This document shows positions 54,181-61,663 of a DNA stretch of 64,000 nt, in pieces. Position 1 is the stretch's first letter; the number at the start of each line of letters is the position of its first letter. This DNA is from Ancylobacter tetraedralis (GTDB lineage: Bacteria > Pseudomonadota > Alphaproteobacteria > Rhizobiales > Xanthobacteraceae): positions 44,865 through 108,864 of the forward strand of contig NZ_JACICD010000011.1 in the NCBI RefSeq assembly GCF_014195655.1, read 5' to 3'. Under the pieces are notes generated by a model. That model had not been told where the DNA came from. It ran no database searches and saw nothing but the letters and a program-made list of their open reading frames with translations. The position numbers and the translations under genes are program-made.

Positions 54181-54621
54181 ATGATCTTCATCGGCATTCT
54201 CCTCAGCATGGCGACGATCGCATTCCTCTGCTGGCTGCTCTTCACGCTGGCGGTATTCGCGTTGCCGCTGTTTGCGGGCATCACGGCGGGCACATGGGCC
54301 TATGGCACCGGCGCCGGATGGCCCGGCGCTATCCTTGTCGGCTTTGCTGCCGCAGCCCCGACCTTCGGCCTGTGCCATTTCCTGTTCGCGATCGTCCGCA
54401 CGACCTGGGTGCGCCTATTGATCGCCGCCGCCTTCGTCGTCCCGGCTGCCGCCGCAGGCTTCCACGCCACCCATGGCATCCTGAAGCACACCATGCCCTC
54501 CCAGCCGTGGCAGATGGTGTTTTCGATCATCGGAGCCGGCGTGGTCGGCATTGTAGCCTTCGTGCGCATCACCGAGACGAAGGCGTTCGGCCCTTCTAAC
54601 GGGCACAGCTCCCCTCCCTGA
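54181..54621 (+). CDS. Membrane protein of unknown function (146 aa)
   Basis: A 146-residue protein with four or five membrane helices: MIFIGILLSMATIAFLCWLLFTLAVFALPLFAGITAG, ILVGFAAAAPTFGLCHFLFAIV, LLIAAAFVVPAAAAGFHA, and MVFSIIGAGVVGIVAFVRI. It ends in a short polar tail. The size and position suggest one of the accessory membrane proteins of alphaproteobacterial ICEs. I do not recognise a named family. It follows the 55-aa membrane protein on the same strand. Confidence 0.75.
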   Translation: MIFIGILLSMATIAFLCWLLFTLAVFALPLFAGITAGTWAYGTGAGWPGAILVGFAAAAPTFGLCHFLFAIVRTTWVRLLIAAAFVVPAAAAGFHATHGILKHTMPSQPWQMVFSIIGAGVVGIVAFVRITETKAFGPSNGHSSPP

Positions 54622-55255
54622 CACCGCGATAGCCGTTCGGCGCGCCAGACAGCGAATGTCATAGCGTCCGCGTCAACCGGCTGGGCCGGGAGGCAGCGGA
54701 GATCCGGCGCGCCGGCTTCGCCCTCCGATGCGGCAAGATTGATGCGCGTGGAGGACGGCGGCCGCGTCGCAGCCGAAAGACCCCTCGGGGCAGAGCATTC
54801 GCGACGTTGGCGGGACGGGGAATGGGCAGATTGGCCCGACTCAGGGCATCGTCTGGCGGTGTGGGTCGGTCGGGTCTGTGTATCCGGTGCGTGGGCCGCA
54901 CCTCTCCGTCATCCGTCCGCCAGTGCCCGCTCCAAACGGCCTCTTCAATGGCCTGATCTGGCCGAAGGACGGCTGCACCTCGAGCGCCTATGCCACAACG
55001 GCTGGTCCGACTTTCTTCCCCTGCCGACGCCCACCCCGCGCGCTGAGCCGCGCGGGGACCCCGGATCGCCGTCATTCCTCGCGCAGCAACAAAGTCGCGC
55101 CTGCGCCGTCCTCCGCTGTGCTGCGGTCGCAATCCTCACCCCATTGCGCGAGCGCGACGGGGACCCCGAGGCGATGTGGCGTCGCTCGCCTCCGGCCTGC
55201 AGATCGCCATCGAGGCCGCAATGGTGCGGCTCAGAAGACAGGACGGAGACGGAAC
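54622..55255. other. 634-base stretch without a supported gene
   Basis: Several long open frames exist on both strands but have arginine/proline-rich shadow composition and no ribosome-binding sites. The DUF736 start region at its right end is the only clear signal. Confidence 0.45.
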
Positions 55256-55582
55256 ATGGCCACCATCGGCACCTTCAAGAAGACCGGCACCAACGAGTTC
55301 ACCGGCGACATCGTCACCCTCGGCGTGCAGGCCCGGGGCGTGCGCATCATCCCCGACACCCGCGCCACCGGCGAGAACGCCCCCAGCCACCGGGTCCTGG
55401 TCGGCCGCGCCGAGATCGGGGCCGCTTGGTCCAAGCGCTCCACCGAGGGCCGCGACTATCTGGGCCTCAAGCTCGACGATCCGAGCTTCACCGCCGCCAT
55501 CTACGCCAACCTCTTCGATGACGAGGACGGCGAGAACTTCTCCCTCATCTGGTCCCGCCCCAACGGGCGCCGCAGCGACTGA
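55256..55582 (+). CDS. DUF736 family protein
   Basis: A 108-residue protein of the DUF736 family, almost confined to alphaproteobacterial plasmids and ICEs. Marks are MATIGTFKKTGTNEFTGDIVTLGVQARGVRI, NAPSHRVLVGRAEIGAAWSKRSTEGRDYLGLKLDDPSFTAAIYANLF, and NFSLIWSRPN. The protein is predicted to be a small beta-rich fold, and its role in the element is unknown. GGAGACGG precedes the ATG. A perfect 15-16 bp hairpin follows, shared with the convergent XRE gene. Confidence 0.95.
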   Translation: MATIGTFKKTGTNEFTGDIVTLGVQARGVRIIPDTRATGENAPSHRVLVGRAEIGAAWSKRSTEGRDYLGLKLDDPSFTAAIYANLFDDEDGENFSLIWSRPNGRRSD

Positions 55583-55587
55583 ACCGC

Positions 55588-55626
55588 GGAGTGCGTCCCC
55601 GGCTAAAAGGGCCGGGGACGCACTCC
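55588..55626. terminator. Long perfect hairpin between DUF736 and XRE genes
   Basis: GGAGTGCGTCCCCGG (55588-55602) is the exact reverse complement of CCGGGGACGCACTCC (55612-55626), with one more C-G pair next to a seven-base loop. There is no T run on either side. Placed between convergent genes, it probably acts as a bidirectional barrier or terminator. Confidence 0.65.
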
Positions 55627-55665
55627 ATCGGCAAGCGCGATCACCGCGACGGCTAAAATCGAGCC

Positions 55666-55914
55666 CTACTTGTCGTCTTCGAGATCGGTCTCGGTCGGGC
55701 TTGTCGGCGGACGCAGGAGCAGGTCGGAGGCCGCGACGCCGAGGACCGAGGCTAGCCGCTCCACAACATCGATACTGGCGTTGTAAACGCACCGCTCAAG
55801 CGAGCTGACATAGGTGCGATCAATGTCCGCGAGATGCGCAAGCTCCTCCTGCGACAGCCCCTTGGCCAGCCGCAGAGCCTTCAGATTGCGCGCGAACACC
55901 TCTCGGATCTCCAT
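55666..55914 (-). CDS. XRE-family HTH transcriptional regulator
   Basis: An 82-residue Cro/CI-type regulator. The HTH is ARNLKALRLAKGLSQEELAHLADIDRTYVSSLERCVYNASIDVVERLASVLGV, and the protein ends with an acidic tail. There is no sensor domain. It is convergent with DUF736 and faces rightward-reading genes of the element across a 203-base AT-richer gap, in which its operator should lie. Such regulators often control ICE excision or transfer; its target here is unknown. Confidence 0.93.
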   Translation of the reverse strand: MEIREVFARNLKALRLAKGLSQEELAHLADIDRTYVSSLERCVYNASIDVVERLASVLGVAASDLLLRPPTSPTETDLEDDK

Positions 55915-56117
55915 GGCCGAGAGAGCAGTCGCTTGATGAGTATTTCACCACGGAGTATTCTCGACAGCACATCAGAGATATGCCTTTGCCGGCTTTTGCC
56001 ACGCGGCTCTAGCAAGGCGGGCGCAAGGATGGAGGAGTCGAGAATTCGTCGGTAAGCCCAAGCATTGGGTATTGCCATTAATCGATACTAGAATAATCCT
56101 AAACTAACGCTTTTGCC

Positions 56118-56429
56118 TTGGTCGACGGTGTGGTCGGCGACCGACTGATCAGAGCTTGGGAGGCCGACATAATCGAGGCGTTCGACGACATGGCGCCTTC
56201 CGGTCAGGAACTGACCGCTTACGACCGCAGCCATATCAAGCTCTATATGCGTCTACTCGACGCTGCTGCCGATGGAGCCAAATGGCAGGAGGTGGTCGAG
56301 ATACTGTTCGGAATCGATCCGACCGTGAATCCTGCTCGTGCCCAAGCAGTTCATGATAGCCATCTGGCGCGGGCCAAATGGCTGGCCGAAACGGGCTACC
56401 GAGGCCTTCTTCGGCACGGAGTGAACTGA
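56118..56429 (+). CDS. ICE-associated hypothetical protein (DUF2285-neighbour family)
   Basis: A 103-residue helical protein. The central sequence is WEADIIEAFDDMAPSGQELTAYDRSHIKLYMRLLDAAADGAKWQEVVEILFGIDPTVNPARAQAVHDSHLARAKWLAETGYRGLLR. Proteins of this type regularly precede the DUF6499/DUF2285 gene in alphaproteobacterial ICEs. The start codon is uncertain (TTG at 56118 or GTG at 56130), and no clear ribosome-binding site is visible. Base composition is less GC-rich than in the neighbours. Function unknown. Confidence 0.75.
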   Translation: MVDGVVGDRLIRAWEADIIEAFDDMAPSGQELTAYDRSHIKLYMRLLDAAADGAKWQEVVEILFGIDPTVNPARAQAVHDSHLARAKWLAETGYRGLLRHGVN

Positions 56430-56544
56430 CATCTTGCAAGGTGATGCCTGCAATGCATCACATGATGCGCTCGTTGTGTATTCTCGGCTGTGCGTCAATC
56501 TCCAATTGTCTCCCTCTACGGCATGCACCGTTTGGGAGTCGCTC

Positions 56545-57277
56545 ATGAAGCCCGATACGTCGCGCTGGCGAGACAGTCGGACCTACGACTATTTCGATGA
56601 TCTCTCGGTAGAGGGATTGGCTTGGGAGTGCCTGAGGCGGGATCCATCCTACCAGCAGGCGTATCGGGACCTTGTGGACGCCGAGAGAGCGGCTGCGCCC
56701 CTCCCGGCAGAGGCCGAATATTTGTGGGGGTTGCGATGTCGCCGCGAAACCCTCGCTCCCCGCGACCCGCCAACCAGTCCACTGGTCCCCACGGATCAAT
56801 CCGTCCGTCACCGTCCTCACCGAGCTTCCCGACCATCTGCTGGGCACCGGCACGGTACCTCACGCTGTGCCTGCCGAACCACCTGATTATGTGGCGCCGC
56901 CGCACCTTCTGCTTTCCGGCTTAGAACCCGGCGCATCGACCGCGGCCCTGATCCTCTTCGACGACGATCTGCCCGACCGTATCGAGGCGCTGAACCGCCT
57001 CTGGCATGCGCACCGTGGGAAGCCCGTGCCACCCGACACCCGCATGACCCGCCAGCAGCGCGGCCGCCTCCGGCTGATGCTTCAGGCCTGCGACGGACGG
57101 AACCGGGGCGCGAGCTACCGTGACATCGCCGAGGCCATCTTCGGCACAGAGCGTATCGCGGCCGATCCCTGGAAGACGTCTCCCCTGCGCGACCGCGTCA
57201 TCGGCCTTGTGGAAGGCGGCACCGGCCTGATCGCCGGCGGCTATCTGCGGCTGTTCCGCCACCGTCGCCGCCCGTGA
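56545..57277 (+). pseudogene. DUF6499/DUF2285 regulator-like gene with frameshift
   Basis: The first part (from ATG 56545) reads MKPDTSRWRDSRTYDYFDDLSVEGLAWECLRRDPSYQQAYRDL, the DUF6499 N-terminal domain. It runs in one frame to about 56,735 (EAEYLWGLR). The second part is in the +1 frame and reads from about 56,735 onward: VHWSPRINPSVTVLTELPDHLL. The DUF2285 domain RIEALNRLWHAHRGK, GRLRLMLQACDGRNRGASYRDIAEAIFG and GGYLRLFRHR follows to 57277. In relatives these form one protein. The break coincides with a run of five G (56726-56730); removing one G would restore one continuous frame. It is either a real mutation, a sequencing error, or slippage. Confidence 0.75.
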
Positions 57278-57399
57278 CGGGGTGGGGATTTTAGCCCCCC
57301 AATCTTCCCCATCCCTCCCGACATTCCTCCTCCGCCACCGTGGTCACCGTCCGCCGCCGCACTCCGGCGGCTCCCGCCACACCCACGGAGGCCCGCTCC

Positions 57400-57681
57400 A
57401 TGCGACCCGATCTCGCCACCCTCCCGCCGCGCTACCTGCGCACCAAGGAAGCCGCGGAGTTTCTCAGCCTGTCGGCCCGCACGCTGGAAAAGCACCGCAC
57501 CTATGGCACCGGTCCCGCCTATCGCAAGCTCGGCGGCCGCGTCGTCTATTCCATCGACGACCTGCAGGCTTGGACCGAGCGCGGCGCGGTCACCTCGACC
57601 TCCGATCCGCGCGGCACCGTCCTGCCGGCCAAGCGCCATGCGCTTGCCGCCGGTTCGTTCGCCGGTCGCGCCGCGCGCTGA
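57400..57681 (+). CDS. AlpA/excisionase-like helix-turn-helix protein
   Basis: A 93-residue protein with an HTH_17/MerR-like DNA-binding domain: RYLRTKEAAEFLSLSARTLEKHRTYGTGPAYRKLGGRVVYSIDDLQAWTERGAV. It has a short basic C-terminus. GGAGGCCC lies upstream of the ATG at 57400. It precedes repA by 7 bases, so it is co-transcribed with the replication and partition genes. Family members act as excisionases or activators of ICE genes; here it may regulate the rep-par-tra block. Confidence 0.9.
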   Translation: MRPDLATLPPRYLRTKEAAEFLSLSARTLEKHRTYGTGPAYRKLGGRVVYSIDDLQAWTERGAVTSTSDPRGTVLPAKRHALAAGSFAGRAAR

Positions 57682-57688
57682 ACGCCCC

Positions 57689-58798
57689 ATGGCGGCGCGG
57701 CATCACAGCCTCTCGGAGCGCGGACAGCTCGATCTGTTCCGCGCCCTGCCGGGCGACTTCGCGCCACGAGATGCGCAGGATCTCATGGCCTATCCCTTCT
57801 TCTCCCTCTCAAAGACGCCGCGCGTCGCGCCGATCGATTTCCGGACCGGTAGCATCGCCATCCGGGTCGAGGCCGTGCCCGACCACGGCATGGCGACGAT
57901 CTGGGACGCCGACATTCTTATCTGGGCGGCCAGCCAGATCGTCGAGGCGCGCGATGCGGGGCTTCGCACCTCGCGCCTAATGGCAGCGACGCCCTATGAG
58001 ATCCTCACCTTCGTCGGCCGCGGCACCTCCCTGCGGGATTATCAGCGCCTCAAGGCCGCGCTCGACCGCCTCCAGTCCACGACGGTCTCGACCACCATCC
58101 GCCAGCCGGCGGAGGGACGCCGGCACCGCTTCTCCTGGATCAATGAATGGCAGGAGCGCACCGACCGCAACGGCCGGCCCGATGGGGTCGACCTCATCCT
58201 GCCGGACTGGTTCTACCGCGCCGTGCTTGACGATGCGCTCGTGCTCACCATCGACCGGGCCTATTTCGGGCTGACGGGCGGACTGGAACGCTGGCTTTAC
58301 CGTCTGGTGCGCAAGCATGGCGGGCGGCAACAGGACGGGTGGCGGTTCGATTTCCGGCACCTGCACCAGAAATCGGGCAGCCTGTCGCCGTTCAAGCGCT
58401 TCGCCTTCGAGCTCAGGGATCTGATCCGGCGCCAGCCGCTTCCCGGCTACATGCTGTTCGTTGAGGTCGAGGTCAGTGGTCGGCTGCTGCTCGCCTTCGA
58501 GCCTGCCGCGCCCTGTGGACAGCCTGTGGATAGGCTCGTGCTATCGGGAACCCGGACTATCGTGCCATCGGGAACCGGTGCCTCGTGCTATCGGGAACCC
58601 AAACAGGCCTTAACCCACTGTCCTGCATCAGGAAATCGCGCCCTTAACTTAGAGTCTAACCCAGAATCTAACTTTAAGAAGCGTGCGAGCGCTTTTGTGA
58701 GCGCCGCGGATCAGCACCGGCAGGGGGCAAAGTGGGCTGGAAAAACGCCGCCTGACAGGCCGTCGCAGACGCCCCCTCGCTCGAGGGGGCATCGATGA
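57689..58798 (+). CDS. repA: Plasmid-type replication initiator RepA
   Basis: A 369-residue RepA-family initiator. Marks are ERGQLDLFRALPGDFAPRDAQDLMAYPFFSLSKTPRVAPIDF and the winged-helix regions LRTSRLMAATPYEILTFVGRGTSLRDYQRLKAALDRLQSTTVSTTIR and LDDALVLTIDRAYFGLTGGLERWLYRLVRKHGGRQQDGWRFDFRHLHQKSGS. After about residue 285 the protein becomes low in structure, and the DNA holds direct repeats and AT-rich sequence, suggesting that the origin overlaps the gene's 3' end. It is followed by parA with a four-base overlap. It would let the excised element replicate as a plasmid-like circle. Confidence 0.92.
   Translation: MAARHHSLSERGQLDLFRALPGDFAPRDAQDLMAYPFFSLSKTPRVAPIDFRTGSIAIRVEAVPDHGMATIWDADILIWAASQIVEARDAGLRTSRLMAATPYEILTFVGRGTSLRDYQRLKAALDRLQSTTVSTTIRQPAEGRRHRFSWINEWQERTDRNGRPDGVDLILPDWFYRAVLDDALVLTIDRAYFGLTGGLERWLYRLVRKHGGRQQDGWRFDFRHLHQKSGSLSPFKRFAFELRDLIRRQPLPGYMLFVEVEVSGRLLLAFEPAAPCGQPVDRLVLSGTRTIVPSGTGASCYREPKQALTHCPASGNRALNLESNPESNFKKRASAFVSAADQHRQGAKWAGKTPPDRPSQTPPRSRGHR
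58512..58680 (+). other. Candidate replication origin (iterons, DnaA-like boxes, AT-rich region) inside repA
   Basis: Three direct repeats of the type CGTGCTATCGGGAACC occur at 58537, 58561 and 58584, with 24- and 23-base periods. Two TGTGGA-type DnaA-box-like sites lie just upstream (TGTGGACAG at about 58514, TGTGGATAG at about 58526). An AT-rich stretch with two TCTAAC repeats lies downstream (about 58636-58680). Initiator gene, iterons, DnaA boxes and an unwinding-like region together fit a theta-type oriV. Confidence 0.6.
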
Positions 58799-59448
58799 TC
58801 GTCGCGCTCCTCAACCAGAAGGGCGGGGTCGGCAAGACGACGTTGGCGCTGCATCTCGCCGGGCAATTGGCCCGGCAGGGACAGCGGATCACGCTGATCG
58901 ACGCCGATCCGCAGGGCTCCAGCCTCGACTGGTCGGAGCAGCGCAGCCACGAGGGCCTGCCACGGCTGTTCGGTGTCGTTGGGCTCGCCCGCGACACGCT
59001 GCATCGTGAAGCACCCGAGCTCGCGCGTGACGCGGATCACATCGTCATCGATGGTCCGCCCCGCGTCGCTGGGCTGATGCGATCGGCGCTGCTCGCCGCC
59101 GACCTGGTGCTGATCCCGGTTCAGCCCTCGCCCTTTGACGGCTGGGCGTCGGCCGAAATGCTGGCGCTGATCCGCGAGGCGCGAATCTACCGCCCGGAGA
59201 TGGCGGTCCGGTTCGTCCTGAACCGCTGCGGCGCGCGCACAGTTCTCGCCCGAGAGACCGCGCGGACGCTGACCGATCACGATACCCCGGTGCTCGCCAG
59301 CACCATCGGTCAGCGCATCGCCTTTGCGGCGGCAGCGCAGTCCGGGCGTCTCGTCTTCGAGCGCGACGATGCCGGGCCAGCCACGCGCGAAATCGCTGCG
59401 CTTTCCGCCGAGATCAATGCTCTCGACCTCGGGAGGTCGTCGCGATGA
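58795..59448 (+). CDS. parA: ParA-family partition ATPase
   Basis: A 217-residue deviant-Walker ATPase of the short ParA type (Ib), without an N-terminal HTH. The P-loop is NQKGGVGKTTLALHLAG (signature lysine Lys9), Walker A' is LIDADPQGSSLDW, and Walker B is HIVIDGPPR. It segregates the element's DNA over the nucleoid together with its RHH partner. It overlaps repA and the RHH gene by four bases each, so all are translationally coupled. Confidence 0.95.
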   Translation: MIVALLNQKGGVGKTTLALHLAGQLARQGQRITLIDADPQGSSLDWSEQRSHEGLPRLFGVVGLARDTLHREAPELARDADHIVIDGPPRVAGLMRSALLAADLVLIPVQPSPFDGWASAEMLALIREARIYRPEMAVRFVLNRCGARTVLARETARTLTDHDTPVLASTIGQRIAFAAAAQSGRLVFERDDAGPATREIAALSAEINALDLGRSSR

Positions 59449-59696
59449 GCGAACGCTCGATCCGCCGCAACTTCGCCTATCGGCCTGCCGATCCCGAGCA
59501 CTGGATCAAGGCGGCCGATGTCTCAACCGAACGCCGGCCCGGCGCCGCGTTCACCGCGCGCCTCACCATCGATGTGACGCCCGACCTGCGCGGGCGGATC
59601 AAGGTCGCCGCCTTCCGGCGCGGCGTCACCGTCGCCGAGATGCTGCGCGACCTCCTCGCGCGCGAATTCCCTCCCACATCAGGAGACCAGCCATGA
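59445..59696 (+). CDS. Small ribbon-helix-helix partition protein (ParB/ParG-like)
   Basis: An 83-residue protein. The C-terminal half is a ribbon-helix-helix domain: AAFTARLTIDVTPDLRGRIKVAAFRRGVTVAEMLRDLLAREF. The N-terminal half is flexible and basic-aromatic (RSIRRNFAYRPADPEHWIK), as in ParG-type proteins where this tail stimulates the ATPase. It overlaps parA and the DUF2840 gene by ATGA on both sides. It is the probable centromere-binding partner of the type Ib ParA. Confidence 0.85.
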   Translation: MSERSIRRNFAYRPADPEHWIKAADVSTERRPGAAFTARLTIDVTPDLRGRIKVAAFRRGVTVAEMLRDLLAREFPPTSGDQP

Positions 59697-60214
59697 ACGA
59701 GGCGTTTGCGCCCCGTGCGGCAAGCACGGCATCCGCGTCCAGTCCCCCATCCGATGCCCTGACCCATGTCGAGCTGACCCATATCGAGAAGCGGATCGAG
59801 AACTGGATTCGCTTCGGCCATCACGCACATGAGCAGCTTCTGGATCGCCGCCGGCGCATCCTCTCTTTCCCCCCGGGCTGCATCTTCGCTTTTGTCCGAT
59901 GGGCATCGAACGACTTCGGCACCGTAGCCTCCCGCCTCGACATCGTGCGCTGCGTGGCGCCGGGCGAAGGCTACCAGACGCTGCCCTTCGTGCGTCCCGG
60001 CGGCGAGATCCTGCTGCGGGTGGATGGCTGGCCGAAGGTCGAGAAAATCCTGCAGCATATCGACGCCATCGAAGCGATCGGCATCGATGCAGCGACCGTC
60101 GCCCCTGACCACTGGGGGCATGCCGCCCACCGCGTCAGCGTCGGCTTCGAGCCGCGCGCCTATACCCTGGAGCGCCATCAAGCATGGCTGAAGCGGCAGG
60201 AGTGCGGACAATGA
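59693..60214 (+). CDS. DUF2840 family protein
   Basis: A 173-residue protein of the DUF2840 family, found in the par-tra region of alphaproteobacterial ICEs. Marks are LTHVELTHIEKRIENWIRFGHHAHEQLLDRRRRILSFPPGCIFAFVRWASNDFGTVASRLDIVRCVAPGEGYQTLPFVRPGGEILLRVDGWPKVEKIL. It is a soluble protein. It overlaps both neighbours by four bases, placing it in one transcript with parA and traF. Its function is unknown. Confidence 0.93.
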   Translation: MNEAFAPRAASTASASSPPSDALTHVELTHIEKRIENWIRFGHHAHEQLLDRRRRILSFPPGCIFAFVRWASNDFGTVASRLDIVRCVAPGEGYQTLPFVRPGGEILLRVDGWPKVEKILQHIDAIEAIGIDAATVAPDHWGHAAHRVSVGFEPRAYTLERHQAWLKRQECGQ

Positions 60215-60756
60215 ACCGCGCCACCTATGTGCTGATGACGACGGCCGCCAGCGTCGGTGTGGCCCTCGCCGCCACTCTGCCGACGCCGCTCAAGCTGATC
60301 TGGAATGTCACAGCGAGCGTGCCGGTCGGGCTCTATTCTCTCGAGCCGGCCGATCATCTCGAGATCACCGATCTGGTCGCGGTGATGCCACCACCGCCGC
60401 TCGCCGCGTTCCTCATCGGGCGGGGCTATCTCGGCGAAGGCACGCCGCTGTTGAAGCGTGTGATGGGGCTCCCGGGGCAAGAGGTCTGCCGCCTCAGTGA
60501 CGCCATCACGGTCGATAGCGTGCCGCTGGGCGAAGCGCTGCCGCGCGACCGCTTTGGGCGCGATCTGCCGGTCTGGCAGGGCTGCCGGCGTGTCGAGGTC
60601 GGCCACCTATTCCTGATGAACCCGGACGTCGGCGACAGTCTCGACGGGCGCTACTTCGGGCCGATCCCGGCTACGACCGTCATCGGCCGGGCGATGCCAC
60701 TGCTCACGGATGAAGCGGGCGACGGCGACTTCATCTGGCGCGCGGCGGTGCGCTGA
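60211..60756 (+). CDS. traF: TraF-type conjugal transfer signal peptidase (S26)
   Basis: A 181-residue peptidase of family S26. An N-terminal membrane segment (YVLMTTAASVGVALAATLP) is followed by the catalytic serine in TASVPVGLYSL (Ser36), the general-base lysine in LKRVMGLPGQ (Lys82), and the C-terminal S26 block (HLFLMNPDVGDSLDGRYFGPI). TraF cyclises or processes the conjugative pilin (TrbC) in RP4-like systems. It implies that a P-type (Trb) mating-pair apparatus is encoded further right. It is 1 base from the lytic transglycosylase gene. Confidence 0.93.
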   Translation: MNRATYVLMTTAASVGVALAATLPTPLKLIWNVTASVPVGLYSLEPADHLEITDLVAVMPPPPLAAFLIGRGYLGEGTPLLKRVMGLPGQEVCRLSDAITVDSVPLGEALPRDRFGRDLPVWQGCRRVEVGHLFLMNPDVGDSLDGRYFGPIPATTVIGRAMPLLTDEAGDGDFIWRAAVR

Positions 60757-60757
60757 C

Positions 60758-61420
60758 ATGCGTCGCTCCGCGCTCTTCCTCGCATCCGGACTGTTGATCG
60801 GCGGTGCGTGGCCTGACTCTGCCACCGCGCAACCTATGACGCCAACTGCGGCGTATGTCGTCACGTCCTATGCTGTCTTTATCGACGAAGCCGCGCAACG
60901 CTTCGAGCTTCCGGCCAGCTGGATCTGTGCCGTCATGCAGGCCGAGAGCGGCGGCGATCCGCGCGCCATCTCGCCTGCCGGTGCCATGGGGCTGATGCAG
61001 ATCATGCCCGCGACCTGGGACGAGCTTCGCGTCCATCATGGTCTTGGCGCCGACCCGTTCGACCCGCGTGATAACATCCTCGCTGGCGCCGCCTATCTGC
61101 GCCAACTCCGTGACCGCTATGGCAGCATCCGCGCCATGCTCGCGGCCTATAGTGCCGGGCCTGCACGCTATGAGGCGTCGCTTTCCGGCGAGCCGCTGCC
61201 GCCGGAGACGCGCACTTACATCGCGGCCTTGGCGCCGATCATCGACAAAGAGTCTGCAGCCGGCGCCACCGAATTGGTGCGGCCAACGGCGCAAAGCTGG
61301 CGCGAGGTGCCGCTGTTCGCCGCGCAGCCCGCGCCCGGCAATTCTCCCGTTTCCCCGTTCCTCGCGCCGCGATCGGGCGCGCTTTTCGTTGCACCTTTGC
61401 CATCGCGGAGAGCGCAATGA
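60758..61420 (+). CDS. Conjugation-associated lytic transglycosylase
   Basis: A 220-residue periplasmic SLT-family enzyme. The signal sequence is MRRSALFLASGLLIGGAWPDSATAQ. The catalytic domain is PASWICAVMQAESGGDPRAISPAGAMGLMQIMPATW (catalytic Glu63), followed by DPRDNILAGAAYLRQLRDRYGS and AAYSAGPARYEA. It opens gaps in peptidoglycan for the type IV secretion channel, like VirB1 or TrbN. The C-terminal 60 residues are flexible and Pro-rich. It closes the repA-traF transcription unit before the relaxase region. Confidence 0.94.
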   Translation: MRRSALFLASGLLIGGAWPDSATAQPMTPTAAYVVTSYAVFIDEAAQRFELPASWICAVMQAESGGDPRAISPAGAMGLMQIMPATWDELRVHHGLGADPFDPRDNILAGAAYLRQLRDRYGSIRAMLAAYSAGPARYEASLSGEPLPPETRTYIAALAPIIDKESAAGATELVRPTAQSWREVPLFAAQPAPGNSPVSPFLAPRSGALFVAPLPSRRAQ

Positions 61421-61663
61421 GCGCGAAGCTACGTTTTCGCATCCTGTCGGGCTCTGGCGTTCCTTGGCGAGCAAGGAGGCGCAGGACAGAGACCACGACC
61501 GCACGAGGGCAGGATAAAAGCGCGCACATTGCGCGGCGGTCGGGGCGTTGTTTCTGCACGTCTTTCCTGCGCCTTCGGCACCTTGCGGAGCCGAACCACA
61601 AGGTTTGCGCGTGCCGCAAATGGCGCCGCATCAACGATTTTCCGCACATTGCGAGACTTCGCC
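61421..61663. other. Intergenic region upstream of the relaxase gene, candidate oriT
   Basis: 243 bases with no convincing gene (one short frame on the plus strand is rejected). They hold the inverted repeat TCCTTG/CAAGGA (about 61463-61479) and two direct copies of GCACATTGCG (61524-61533 and 61644-61653). Relaxase genes usually lie next to their oriT, so this is a candidate. No nick consensus could be confirmed. Confidence 0.4.

Noticed and set aside
54659..55521. Several frames on both strands in the gap before DUF736
   Set aside because: Arg/Pro-rich shadow translations with no RBS and no recognisable motif.
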